Part shown: positions 25,531-33,392 of the stretch, piece after piece
How positions within the stretch are numbered: position 1 is the first letter of the stretch
Layout of the letters: every line of letters starts with the position of its first letter
Source of the DNA: Actinospica acidithermotolerans
GTDB lineage: Bacteria > Actinomycetota > Actinomycetes > Streptomycetales > Catenulisporaceae
Assembly: GCF_018139625.1 (NCBI RefSeq)
Contig: NZ_JAGSOH010000081.1
Location: 1-33,614, forward strand
Length of the DNA: 33,614 nucleotides
Direction: 5' to 3'
Made by a program: the position numbers and the translations under genes
Notes under the pieces: model-generated
The model's input: the letters and a program-made list of their open reading frames with translations, nothing else
The model's database searches: none
What the model was told of the DNA's origin: nothing

Positions 25531-25965
25531 CCGGGCAGCGTTGGACTTCCCGACGCCGTCCGCAATCCACGCGTGGACGGCCCGATCGGTGATGCCGATG
25601 GACTGATCGCGGACGTCAATGTGGCCGATCGACGGCGCGACGAGCTTTCGCTATCCAAGTCCGTACGGATCCAGCGTCTTCGGCTCGAGCCCACGGCACG
25701 CCAGGTTCCAGACGGACTCCCCGTATTCCTTGAGCGCCATGGCCGCCTTGTCGGGGTCGACGCCAACCGACGCCTGCCGGACAAGCCCGTCGAGCCAGGC
25801 TTTGGCCTCGTCTTCGGCGCCGAACGACTCGGAGGCAGATCGGCGGCGCTTCTCCGCCGGATCCCGCCAGCGAGCACGAGCGCGATACGGGCTGGGGTAC
25901 GGGCCGCGATACTCGATGTCTGTCGAGAGGGTGACGCCGAGCGGAATATCGATCTTGGCGACCAT
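25531..25965 (-). pseudogene. Decayed tyrosine integrase, N-terminal part (pSAM2/AICE type)
   Basis: From ATG 25965 the frame gives MVAKIDIPLGVTLSTDIEYR, then YRARARWRDPAEKRR and FGAEDEAKAWLDGLV. This is the arm-binding/SAM-like N-terminus of actinomycete integrative-element integrases. The expected GWRK tryptophan is a TAG stop at 25651-25653. Beyond it the same frame continues recognisably (RKLVAPSIGHIDVR, then TDRAVHAWIADGVGKS) before similarity ends near 25531. The catalytic domain (R...HxxR...Y) is not found, so the gene is dead by nonsense mutation plus deletion. It overlaps the HAD fragment stop as TGATG and points toward the att scar, which is the usual order. Confidence 0.8.
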
Positions 25966-26168
25966 CAGTGGCCCACCCGCTTGGGAGCCGGGCTGGCGGT
26001 CAGTACAGGGTCGTTGGCCTGGGGGTATCCGAGCGTTCCGCGGCGGACGTGGACGGTGCGCAATCCATTTGGTTTCGTCGGGATGATGTCGTTGTCGCGG
26101 TGGTCGCCGACGTACGCGCGTCGGGCGGGAGGCGTAGTCTGAAACCTAATCCGATCGTAGTACGGCAA
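25965..26168 (-). pseudogene. HAD-family hydrolase C-terminal fragment
   Basis: The sequence VGDHRDNDIIPTKPNGLRTV followed by RRGTLGY matches the last conserved block of HAD hydrolases (G-D-x-x-x-N-D, motif IV, then the A/K-x-x-G-x-x-T strand). The nucleophile motif DxDxT and the cap domain are missing upstream; the frame opens only at a TTG at 26168. This is therefore the 3' remnant of a gene that lay directly upstream of the integrase and was translationally coupled to it. Likely cargo of the decayed integrative element. Confidence 0.7.
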
Positions 26169-26269
26169 ACCATATGCGGCTGCTCGAGCGTCATCGCTAC
26201 CCGCCGGCTGTAAGCGCCCTGTCCCTATGAGGAAGCCGGGCCTCGACCCCGGCGACTTCGGGAGGCCGT

Positions 26270-26716
26270 CTACGACGCCTGTGCGACCGCCGTGCGGACC
26301 TTCGCCAGCAGCGCGCGCAACTGCTCTCGCTCGGCTCCGGTAAGCGTGCCTGTGGCTTCGGCGAGGGTTCGGGCGTCCATCGCCTCCGCCTGTTCGTAGT
26401 GCGCGCGACCGGATTCGGTGAGGGTGATCAGGAACGCCCGGCGGTCGTCGAGCTGGCGTACGCGCTCCACCAGCCCGTCCTGTTCAAGGCTGTCGACGAT
26501 CGTCGTGGTGGTCCGCGCAGCGATGCCCAGCATCTCGCTCAAGTCGCGCATGCGCAGCGGCACGGCTTCGCGGGCGAGCATGCGCAGCGCGCGCAGACGA
26601 GCCACCGACGAGCCCGCCGGGCGCAGCCTGCGCTCGGCGAAGGTGCGCAACGCCACCGTGGTTTCGAACAATTCGTCGACCAGGGCATCGCTGCTCCCAT
26701 GACGTTGCCGTGCCAT
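26270..26716 (-). CDS. MarR-family transcriptional regulator
   Basis: A 148-residue winged-helix regulator. Dimerisation helices (DELFETTVALRTFAERRL and the C-terminal EREQLRALLAKVRTAV) flank the DNA-binding core LRMRDLSEMLGIAARTTTTI, followed by the wing with the typical D-D-R-R (LDDRRAFLITLTESG). The ATG has GGAGCGGG a few bases upstream. It is divergent from an efflux pump gene across a 59-bp gap containing two palindromes. It is probably an autorepressor that also represses the pump and is released by the pump's substrate or another phenolic-type ligand. Confidence 0.9.
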   Translation of the reverse strand: MARQRHGSSDALVDELFETTVALRTFAERRLRPAGSSVARLRALRMLAREAVPLRMRDLSEMLGIAARTTTTIVDSLEQDGLVERVRQLDDRRAFLITLTESGRAHYEQAEAMDARTLAEATGTLTGAEREQLRALLAKVRTAVAQAS

Positions 26717-26742
26717 TCAGCCCGCTCCCTCGAATCCATTTC

Positions 26743-26769
26743 TGAGCTAGCTCATAGTGAGTATGCTCA
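26743..26769. promoter_or_regulatory. Two TGAG-N4-CTCA operator-like palindromes between marR and the pump gene
   Basis: TGAGCTAGCTCA (26743-26754) is a perfect palindrome. TGAGTATGCTCA (26758-26769) has the same half-sites with a different centre. Their starts are 15 bp apart, about one and a half helical turns. Both lie in the 59-bp gap between the divergent genes, the second only 6 bp before the pump ATG. They are the likely MarR binding sites. Confidence 0.7.
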
Positions 26770-26775
26770 GTAATC

Positions 26776-28299
26776 ATGAGCATCCACCCGCCGGGTCCAT
26801 TCCGCGACCAGCGTGTCATCGTGCCGATCATGGCAGTGTTCACCGTCTTCATGGTGATCGTCGATGGCGCGATCACCACCGTGGCGCTTCCGTCGCTCGC
26901 GCGCCAGTTCCACCTGACCCCCGGCCGCCTCGACAGTGTCGTCGTCATCTATCCGGTCTGCCTGGGGATGGTGATCCCCGCCTCCGCCTGGCTGCTCGAA
27001 CGCCACGACGGCCGCCGCGTGCTGCTCCTCGGCCTGACATTGTTCACCCTCGCCTCCGGACTGTGCGGCGCCGCGCAGAATCTGCCGCAACTGGTCCTCT
27101 TCCGCGCTCTGCAGGGCCTGGCGGCCGGGGCGCTCACACCCGTCTCGCAGGGGCTGATATTCAGGACCTTCACGCAGCACGAGCAGATACGGATGTCCCG
27201 GATCATGATCATCCCCCAGCAGATCGCCCCGGCGATCGCGCCGCTGCTCGGCGGCTCGCTCGTCGTGGCGCTCGACTGGCGCTGGGTCTTCTATGTGAAT
27301 GTGCCCGTCGGGCTCGCGGCCGTCGTGTTCGGGCTGTTCTTCCTCGGAGAGCACCGCGATGGCCGCGCATCGCGACTGGACCTGGCCGGTCTGCTCCTGA
27401 GCGCCGCCGCGATGGGCTCCCTGATGTACGGGGTGTGCGCCGGCCCGGACCGGGGGTGGGCCACGCCCGCGGTCCTCGGGTCGCTGGCGTCCGGCGCCGT
27501 CCTGCTCGGCATCGCCGTCCACCACCAGTTGCGCACAGACCAGCCCGCACTCCGGCTGCGGCTGTTTGCCGACCGGATGTTCCGCAGGGCCTGCCTGGTC
27601 AGCCTCCTCGGACTCACTCCCACGATCGGCGCGATGTTCCTGGTGCCGCTGTTCGTCCAGCAGGCTCAGGGGCACAACGCCTTTGCGTCCGGCAGCACGA
27701 CCTTCACCGAGGCCTTCGGCGTGCTGCTGACGACGCAGTTGGCCAGCATCCTCTATCACCGAGTCGGCCCCGGCCCGATCGTCGGGTGCGGGCTGCTCGG
27801 CGTGGCCGGCGTTGAGTTGCTTTTCGCGACCAGCGACGCGCACACCGGGCTGTGGACGCTGCGCCTGTTCATGTTCCTGCTCGGCATCATGATGGGCGCC
27901 TTCTTCGTGCCGGTGACCATCGCCTCGCTCACCACGCTCGACCGTGCCGACTCGGCCCAGGCCGCAACCCTGGGATCGGTCGTCCGGCAGACCGGCATGG
28001 CACTGGCGCCGACGGTCGTGAGCTCCGCCCTCGTACTCGGTGCACGTTCTGAACGGCAGACCGCGGGGACCTCGCCGCCAGTAGCCGCCTACCAGGCGGC
28101 CTTCCTCGTCCTCGCCGGATTCGCGGTGCTCGCCGCACTCTTCGCGCTTCGGCTGGGTCGTCCTCGCCCGAATCCGGGGGTCGAGTCGGATGGGTCGGCG
28201 AGCCCGCAGGCCTCCGCCGACGAGGACGCACGTACCGCCGGTCTTCCCGCCCCGGTCCTCGGCGTCGAAGACAGCGAATATCCTCGTGCCGCGGCATGA
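26776..28299 (+). CDS. DHA2-type MFS multidrug efflux transporter (EmrB/QacA-like)
   Basis: A 507-residue protein with about 14 hydrophobic segments, typical for DHA2 drug:proton antiporters. Motif C-like and motif A-like regions are visible: DGAITTVALPSLARQF near residue 30 (the D1 motif of 14-TM transporters) and ERHDGRRVLLLG between TM2 and TM3. RALQGLAAGALTPVSQ and PLLGGSLVVALDWRWVFYVN are further family signatures. The C-terminal ~50 residues are hydrophilic. The ATG at 26776 has no Shine-Dalgarno and lies 6 bp from an operator-like palindrome, so the message may be leaderless or very short-leadered. It exports an unknown toxic compound under control of the divergent MarR gene. Confidence 0.9.
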   Translation: MSIHPPGPFRDQRVIVPIMAVFTVFMVIVDGAITTVALPSLARQFHLTPGRLDSVVVIYPVCLGMVIPASAWLLERHDGRRVLLLGLTLFTLASGLCGAAQNLPQLVLFRALQGLAAGALTPVSQGLIFRTFTQHEQIRMSRIMIIPQQIAPAIAPLLGGSLVVALDWRWVFYVNVPVGLAAVVFGLFFLGEHRDGRASRLDLAGLLLSAAAMGSLMYGVCAGPDRGWATPAVLGSLASGAVLLGIAVHHQLRTDQPALRLRLFADRMFRRACLVSLLGLTPTIGAMFLVPLFVQQAQGHNAFASGSTTFTEAFGVLLTTQLASILYHRVGPGPIVGCGLLGVAGVELLFATSDAHTGLWTLRLFMFLLGIMMGAFFVPVTIASLTTLDRADSAQAATLGSVVRQTGMALAPTVVSSALVLGARSERQTAGTSPPVAAYQAAFLVLAGFAVLAALFALRLGRPRPNPGVESDGSASPQASADEDARTAGLPAPVLGVEDSEYPRAAA

Positions 28300-28338
28300 G
28301 GTCATGGGTGTCGCGCCGACCTGCGGCCCGCTCGCCGC

Positions 28339-28379
28339 GGGGGTCAAGATTCGACCGGCGCCAAGGGGTCAGTTTTCAG
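28339..28379 (+). repeat. Orphan IS21-like terminal repeat
   Basis: The sequence GGGGTCAA...TTC...ACC...GCGCCA followed by CAGTTTTCAG resembles the inward end of the terminal repeats of the complete IS21-family element at 31.1-33.3 kb. There is no IS21 gene next to it, so it is a leftover end of an earlier insertion. It abuts the IS256-type remnant. Confidence 0.4.
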
Positions 28380-28469
28380 GTTCTGTCCCTGATCTTGTGG
28401 AGCGGTGAGGGAGCGTGCGATCGAGGTCTGAGATACTCGTCGACAGTGCGATCCTTCGATCTTCGATGT

Positions 28470-28939
28470 CGCTGATGGTGGAGATAGTGGTCTTGGATAC
28501 CTCGGCACCGTAGACCTCGGCCGGGTGCGCGGAGATCTCCCCGTGCGTCAGGCCGCGGGCGGAGAGCGAGAGCACCATTTCGTCCACGCCCGACAGCCGC
28601 CGCTGCCGCTTCTTGACGATCTGCGGCTCGAACGTGCCCGCTCGGTCGGACGGCACCTTGACCTCGACCGGGCCGACGTCGGTCAGCACCGTCTTGGCAC
28701 GCCGCCCGTTGCGAGAATTGCCCGATCCGTCAGCGGAGCCGTCGTGCTTGTCGTAGCCGAGGATCAGTGATCTCGCCCTCGAGCGCGGACTCCAGCAGCC
28801 GCTTGGTCAGCGCCTGCAACAGTCCGCCCTCGCCGGCGAGCTTTACCCCGCGCTCCTTCGCCTGCCCGACGAGCTGGTCGAGCCACCGCTCATCGAGCCC
28901 ATCGAACCCCACCGGATCCTCGCCGGCGAACTGCTCCAC
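28470..28939 (-). pseudogene. IS256-family transposase remnant with frameshift
   Basis: The N-terminal part (LAGEGGLLQALTKRLLESAL, then EGEITD) and the next block (TVLTDVGPVEVKVPSDRAGT, FEPQIVKKRQRRLSGVDEMV, then SLSARGLTHGEISAH) are standard Mutator-type (IS256) transposase sequence. They lie in different frames: after EITD the expected His codon is broken, and LGYDKHD resumes in a second frame near 28770. Similarity stops after KTTISTIS, so all DDE catalytic residues are gone. The downstream GGTTCTGTCCC at 28379-28389 may be the IS256 end. Inactive. Confidence 0.85.
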
Positions 28940-28992
28940 CCACGGACTGCTCCACCACGGACTGATCCACTTCCATCGCGCTTATCGAATAG

Positions 28993-29934
28993 TTAGATCG
29001 CCGCCTCCAGCACTGCCAGATCCTCTTGCGTGAGCCGGATCCCTCCCGCAGCGACGTTCGCTTCCAGGTGCGCCAGATCGCCGGTCCCCGGAATGGCCAG
29101 GACATGTGGCCCCTGGGCGAGGGTCCAGGCAAGCCGGATCTGCGCAGGCGTCGCACCGTGGGCTCGAGCGATCGCCAGCATCTCGCTGTCTTCTTGCGCA
29201 ACGGTGGGCTTCGGCGCGGCTCCCGAGGCCCGAGACCCGGCGATCGCGAAGAACGGCACGAACGCGATCCCCGCCTGCCCGCACGCCCGCAGTACCTCGG
29301 CCGCTTCGCGGTGTGCGAGGCCGAACCGGTTCTGCACCGCTGCCACCGGTGCGATGGCCTGGGCCTGCGCAAGCTGCTCCGGCGTCACACCCGAGAGCCC
29401 GAGCTGCCGGATCAGCCCGGCTTCCTGCAGTTCGGCCAGGGCGCCGAAGTGCTCGGCGATCGACTCGAACCGCATGTTGCGCAGGTACACCAGGTCCAGG
29501 TGGTCCCGGCCGAGCTGCCTGAGGTTCTCCTCGACGTCGCCACGCAGCTGCTCTGGTCGTGCGGCCTCGGCCCAGCCTCCGCTGCTGTCCCGGCGCGGGC
29601 CGACCTTCGTGGCGACCAGTACCTCGTCGCCGAACGGCGCGAGCGCGGCGTTGATGATCTCGTTGGCCGAGCGCAGCGACGAGAAATAGAACGCGGCGGT
29701 GTCGATGTGGTTCACGCCGAGCTCGACGGCACGGCGCACGACCGCGATCGAGGTGCCGCGTTCGCGCGGTGACCCACCATGGAAGGCCGCGGTGCCGGTC
29801 AAACGCATCGCGCCGAAGCCAAGGCGACGAACGTCACGCTCGCCGATCCGCCACGCACCCGAGTCTGCGGCGTTCGATGAGCCTGGGCTGCTGGAAAGCG
29901 AGGACACAGAAGTAGTCACAACGACTTCTATCAT
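28993..29934 (-). CDS. Aldo/keto reductase family oxidoreductase
   Basis: About 313 residues of a TIM-barrel AKR. Seen are the N-terminal RLGFGAMRLTG, the catalytic region GVNHIDTAAFY (Asp and Tyr), the active-site lysine in VATKVG, and the C-terminal NADPH-binding part (AIPGTGDLAHLEAN). The usual active-site histidine (QLH or similar) is replaced by LRN in LDLVYLRNM, as in several bacterial subgroups. AKRs reduce aldehydes and ketones with NADPH; the substrate is unknown. The start is uncertain: ATG 29934 has no strong ribosome site, and a GTG at 29907 would leave a near-palindrome upstream as an operator. Transcribed alone. Confidence 0.85.
   Translation of the reverse strand: MIEVVVTTSVSSLSSSPGSSNAADSGAWRIGERDVRRLGFGAMRLTGTAAFHGGSPRERGTSIAVVRRAVELGVNHIDTAAFYFSSLRSANEIINAALAPFGDEVLVATKVGPRRDSSGGWAEAARPEQLRGDVEENLRQLGRDHLDLVYLRNMRFESIAEHFGALAELQEAGLIRQLGLSGVTPEQLAQAQAIAPVAAVQNRFGLAHREAAEVLRACGQAGIAFVPFFAIAGSRASGAAPKPTVAQEDSEMLAIARAHGATPAQIRLAWTLAQGPHVLAIPGTGDLAHLEANVAAGGIRLTQEDLAVLEAAI
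29908..29929. promoter_or_regulatory. 22-bp near-palindrome at the aldo/keto reductase start
   Basis: Half-sites AGAAGT (29908-29913) and ACTTCT (29924-29929) flank a 10-base centre that is itself partly symmetric (GT...AC). It lies over the 5' end of the reductase gene, either within its first codons or just upstream if the start is GTG 29907. It looks like a repressor operator; the regulator is not identified. Confidence 0.5.
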
Positions 29935-30074
29935 CCAGGCGGCTGCTTCCGCACCCGAAAGGTGTCCCCTCCACATGCCAGATCTACCTCCGGCAAGCAG
30001 ATCCCCGCAGGTGCGGACCGCCCATCGTCACCATGGCGTCGGACGTGGTCGGCGATCTCCGACCGCCGCACAGA

Positions 30075-30767
30075 TCAGAGCCGGATCGTGCGAGAATGCC
30101 GTGCCCGTGGAAACAGAAGCCTGGCTACCTGCCTTGCCTCGGCGTCGTACTCGCAGGCCACTTCATAGACGCGAAACGGCACTCCTGCGGACTTCAGGAC
30201 ATCGACCACTGCGGCCGGCGTGCACGAAACCCCGACTACGACGAGAACCGTGAATCCCTGCGAATTCAGAAAGTGCATGGAACCACGCCATTGTGCGGCG
30301 CCCACCCGATGACCGGACTGTCTGCGCGTGTGGCCCTGCGGTCCTGTCGCGGCGAGCACCGCGACCTCTGCGATCCGGTCCGATTCACGCTCCTCGCCTG
30401 CTTTCCCGTCAGTCTCACGGGAGGCGAGCGGCAGGGGGAACGCGCGACCGTCGATTCCCGTCGACTTCAGGATCAGGGCTCGCCCGGTCCAGTGGAGTAC
30501 CGCTACGCCAAGCGAAGCGGTCACGGCACTCGGCTTTGGGTGTCCACCTGGAAAGGTGAACGCGGCCGAGGGCCGCCCCGATGCACCGGAGCCCGGGTCG
30601 AACACGATCGTGGGGATCGAGTCACCTAGCACCGCTATCTCGTAAAGCTTTTCGGCCAACCGCTCTGCGCGCCTGGCACGCCGAGCCCCCGGGGGAGCCA
30701 GCGGCCCCAAGAATCGCACCAAATCCAGGCCGCTGCCCCGGGCAGCGCTTCTGAACGTGTCCTGCAC
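30075..30767 (-). CDS. Unrecognised protein with a strong ribosome site
   Basis: A 230-residue open frame. The GTG at 30767 is preceded by AGGAGG with 5-base spacing, the strongest translation signal in this part of the window, which argues for a real gene. No family was recognised. The N-terminal third is basic and helical (RSAARGSGLDLVRFLG, RRARRAERLAEKLYEI), followed by strand-like segments (IPTIVFDPG, LGVAVLHWTGRALILKS). Near residues 170-215 a pattern GFTVLVVVGVSCTPAAVVDV followed by LKSAGVPFRVYEV suggests an alpha/beta fold. No signal peptide or membrane segment. Shadow frames exist on the other strand but lack start signals. It could carry an undetected frameshift. Confidence 0.45.
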   Translation of the reverse strand: MQDTFRSAARGSGLDLVRFLGPLAPPGARRARRAERLAEKLYEIAVLGDSIPTIVFDPGSGASGRPSAAFTFPGGHPKPSAVTASLGVAVLHWTGRALILKSTGIDGRAFPLPLASRETDGKAGEERESDRIAEVAVLAATGPQGHTRRQSGHRVGAAQWRGSMHFLNSQGFTVLVVVGVSCTPAAVVDVLKSAGVPFRVYEVACEYDAEARQVARLLFPRARHSRTIRL

Positions 30768-31086
30768 CCCGCCCTCCTACACCCTCACGCTCGCGAAGGT
30801 CACGCTGCTTCACCCCGTACCCGGCGTGCGGGCCAGAGTCATCGGCCAACCTTACGAGGCAGCCCGATGGACGATCGGACAGCCTGGCACGATGATAAGC
30901 AGCCTGACCTGGTCTGCGAAGTTCGAATGCGGTCCACCGGTCCACCGGTCCAAAGACACCCACTGCCGTGAAACCATGTGCTACCGCCACGAGCGAAAAC
31001 GCCTCACGGTTGGTGCGTGACACCGGGCCTCGGGCTGTCGAGAACGCGCCATTGGTTCTGTCCCAGGGACGTCAGCGGCCACCATC
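30768..31086 (+). other. Gap before the IS21 element; no gene supported
   Basis: Short frames on both strands lack start signals and recognisable content. A small tandem repeat of CCACCGGT units lies near 30934-30950. GGTTCTGTCCC at 31049-31059 matches the sequence at 28379-28389 and may be another IS256-type end. The last six bases (ACCATC) are one copy of the IS21 target duplication. Confidence 0.35.
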
Positions 31087-31178
31087 TGTCGGCGGCGGCT
31101 GAAAAGTGGACCGGTGGCGGCGGGTGAAAGTTGACCCCTTCCGAGGGTCTGGCTCGTTGAGTCAGACCGGGAGGAGTG

Positions 31179-32429
31179 GTGATCAGCGTGGAGGATTGGG
31201 CGGAGATCCGTCGGCTTCATCGGGCCGAGGCGATGCCGGTGCGGGCGATCGCGAGGCAGTTGGGGATCGCGCGGAACACGGTGCGCAGGGCGATCGCGGA
31301 CGACGCGCCGCCGAAGTACCGGCGGGCGTCGAAGGGTTCGATCGTGGACGCGGTCGAGCCGCAGATCCGTGAGCTGCTCGAGTCGTGGCCGGAGATGCCG
31401 GCGACGGTGATCGCCGAGCGGATCGGGTGGGAGCGTGGTCTGACGGTTCTGAAGGAGCGGGTGCGGGAGCTGCGGCCGGTCTACCGGCCGGTGGATCCGG
31501 CCTCGCGCACGGTGTACGAGCCCGGGGAGTTGGCCCAGTGCGATCTGTGGTTCCCGCCGGTGGATGTCCCGCTCGGGTTCGGGCAGGTCGGGCGGCCGCC
31601 GGTGTTGGTGATCGTCAGCGGGTATTCGCGGTGGATCGCGGCGAGGATGCTGCCGTCTCGCTCGGCGGCCGATCTGATCGCGGGGCACTGGCGGCTGCTG
31701 GCTGATCTCGGGTCGGTGCCGCGGGCTTTGGTGTGGGACAACGAGGGTGCGGTCGGTTCCTGGCGGCCGGGTGGCCCGCGGCTGACCGAGCAGTTCGCGG
31801 CGTTCGCCGGGCTGTTGGGTGTGAAGTTCGTGCTGTGCAAGCCGCGTGATCCGGAAGCCAAGGGCCTGGTCGAGCGGGCCAACGGCTATCTGGAGACCTC
31901 GTTTCTACCGGGCCGGGTCTTCGCCAGCCCGGCGGACTTCAACATCCAGCTCGCCGACTGGCTGGCCAAGGCCAATCGGCGCATCCACCGGGCTCTGCAG
32001 GCCCGGCCCGCCGACCGGATCGAGGCGGATCGCTCCCGGATGCTCGCCCTCCCGCCGATTGCGCCGCCGGGCTGGTGGAAGGCGTCGCTCAGGCTGCCTC
32101 GGGACCACTACGTGCGCCTGGACACCTGCGACTACTCGGTGCACCCCCTCGCAGTCGGTCGGCGCATCGAGGTTGCAGCCGACCTGGACCAGGTGCTGGT
32201 GACGTGCGGTGAGATCGAGGTCGCCCGGCATGTGCGGTGCTGGGCGAGGCATCAGACGATCACCGACCCCGATCACGCCGCGGCCGCGGCAGCCGCTCGA
32301 AGCATCGCGGCGGTCGGCAGGCGCCGGAGCCCGGAGTTGACCGAGGTCGAGGAGCGCTCTCTCGCCTCCTACGACCGGATCTTCGGGGTCATCGACGGCG
32401 GGCTGAGCACGGGTGAAGGGGCGGCGTGA
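31179..32429 (+). CDS. istA: IS21 transposase IstA
   Basis: About 416 residues. The N-terminal helix-turn-helix is EIRRLHRAEAMPVRAIARQL then GIARNTVRRAI. The DDE integrase core has Asp in AQCDLWFPPVDVPLG, Asp in ALVWDNEGAVG, and Glu in AKGLVERANGYLE. The C-terminal beta-rich domain (HYVRLDTCDYSVHPLAVGRR) is usual for IstA. GTG starts at 31176, 31179 and 31188 compete; GGAGG at 31170-31174 fits 31179 best. The TGA overlaps the istB ATG by one base. It catalyses strand transfer together with IstB. Confidence 0.93.
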   Translation: MISVEDWAEIRRLHRAEAMPVRAIARQLGIARNTVRRAIADDAPPKYRRASKGSIVDAVEPQIRELLESWPEMPATVIAERIGWERGLTVLKERVRELRPVYRPVDPASRTVYEPGELAQCDLWFPPVDVPLGFGQVGRPPVLVIVSGYSRWIAARMLPSRSAADLIAGHWRLLADLGSVPRALVWDNEGAVGSWRPGGPRLTEQFAAFAGLLGVKFVLCKPRDPEAKGLVERANGYLETSFLPGRVFASPADFNIQLADWLAKANRRIHRALQARPADRIEADRSRMLALPPIAPPGWWKASLRLPRDHYVRLDTCDYSVHPLAVGRRIEVAADLDQVLVTCGEIEVARHVRCWARHQTITDPDHAAAAAAARSIAAVGRRRSPELTEVEERSLASYDRIFGVIDGGLSTGEGAA

Positions 32430-33232
32430 TGAGCAACCAGCACACCAAGGCCGGCACGGCGGGCCGGGACGTCTCCTCGGAGATCGCGTATCTCACCAGG
32501 GCTTTGAAGGCGCCGGCGTTGCGCGAGGCGGTCGAGCGCCTCGGGGAACGGGCCCGAGCCGAGGGCTGGTCCCATGAGGAGTACCTGGCCGCCTGCCTGC
32601 AGCGGGAGGTCGCCGCGAGGGATGCGCACGGAGCCGACGGGCGCATCCGCGCCGCCCGCTTCCCCTCCCGCAAGTCTCTGGAGGACTTCGACTTCGACCA
32701 TCAGCGCTCGATCAAACGCGAGACCATCGCGCACCTGGGCACCCTCGACTTCGTCGCCGGCAAAGAGAACGTGATCTTCCTCGGGCCGCCCGGTACCGGC
32801 AAGACCCACCTGGCCACCGGGCTCGGGATCCGCGCCTGCCAGGCCGGTCACCGGGTCGCGTTCGCCACCGCCGCCCAATGGGTCGCCCGCCTCGCCGAGG
32901 CCCACACCACGGGCACCCTCGGCGAGGAGCTGACCCGGCTCGGCCGGATCCCGCTGATCGTGGTCGACGAGGTCGGATACATCCCCTTCGAGCCGGAGGC
33001 GGCGAACCTGTTCTTCCAGTTCATCTCCGGCCGCTACGAACGCGCCTCGGTAATCGTGACCAGCAACAAGCCCTTCGGCCGCTGGGGCGAGGTCTTCGGC
33101 GACGACACCGTCGCCGCAGCCATGATCGACCGCCTGGTCCACCACGCCGAGGTCATCTCCCTCAAGGGCGACAGCTACCGCATGCGCGGCCGCGACCTCG
33201 GCCGGGTTCCAGCAGCCGGCACCGGGGAATGA
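32429..33232 (+). CDS. istB: IS21 helper ATPase IstB
   Basis: A 267-residue DnaC-like AAA+ ATPase with Walker A GPPGTGKT, Walker B LIVVDEVGYIPF, and the sensor region VIVTSNKPFGRWGEVFGDD, all diagnostic of IstB. The N-terminal region (LTRALKAPALREAVERLGER) is the helical IstB domain. The ATG overlaps the istA stop (TGATG) with GAAGGGG upstream, so it is coupled. IstB assembles on target DNA and activates the IstA transposase. The terminal inverted repeat begins 18 bases after the stop. Confidence 0.95.
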   Translation: MSNQHTKAGTAGRDVSSEIAYLTRALKAPALREAVERLGERARAEGWSHEEYLAACLQREVAARDAHGADGRIRAARFPSRKSLEDFDFDHQRSIKRETIAHLGTLDFVAGKENVIFLGPPGTGKTHLATGLGIRACQAGHRVAFATAAQWVARLAEAHTTGTLGEELTRLGRIPLIVVDEVGYIPFEPEAANLFFQFISGRYERASVIVTSNKPFGRWGEVFGDDTVAAAMIDRLVHHAEVISLKGDSYRMRGRDLGRVPAAGTGE

Positions 33233-33338
33233 CCAACATCAACGACGACCGGGGGTCAGATTTCAACCGTCGGAAGTGGTCCACGATTCAAGCGTCGCCG
33301 ACAACCATCTGCCGCAACGGGGAAAAGGAGGAAGCAGT

Positions 33339-33392
33339 ATGGCGATCGAGCGGATGGACAACGTCTGTCGGCATCGTCGTCGAGGACATGGA
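33339..33392 (+). pseudogene. VOC/glyoxalase-like gene start, frameshifted fragment
   Basis: ATG 33339 with an excellent ribosome site (AAGGAGGA, 33325-33332) begins MAIERMDNV. The expected continuation GIVVEDMD is present but shifted by a 4-base insertion (TGTC) after the DNV codons. Similarity to VOC-family proteins ends a few residues later, so the rest of the gene is missing. The IS21 element sits about 35 bp upstream. Non-functional remnant. Confidence 0.6.

Larger units (their letters stand above)
31087..33303 (+). mobile_element. Complete IS21-family insertion sequence
   Basis: A 2217-bp element bounded by related ~52-bp terminal inverted repeats at 31087-31138 and 33251-33303. They start TGTCGGCG and contain shared TGAA, GTGGACC and TGAAA...TGACCCC blocks. 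The outer ends are 5'-TG and CA-3', as expected for IS21. It carries intact istA and istB genes. ACCATC occurs directly outside both ends (31081-31086 and 33304-33309), a likely 6-bp target duplication. Intact genes and the matching flanks suggest a recent, possibly active insertion. Confidence 0.9.

Noticed and set aside
25573-26142. 189-residue forward frame across the integrase remnant
   Set aside because: It is antisense to recognisable integrase and HAD sequence and has no start signal.
26767-28347. 526-residue minus-strand frame opposite the MFS gene
   Set aside because: Charged, repetitive antisense product with no start signal. The forward frame is a clear DHA2 transporter with conserved motifs.
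30622-31023. 133-residue minus-strand frame upstream of the unrecognised gene
   Set aside because: It overlaps the start of the better-supported 230-residue gene by 146 bp, has no ribosome site and shows no recognisable content.
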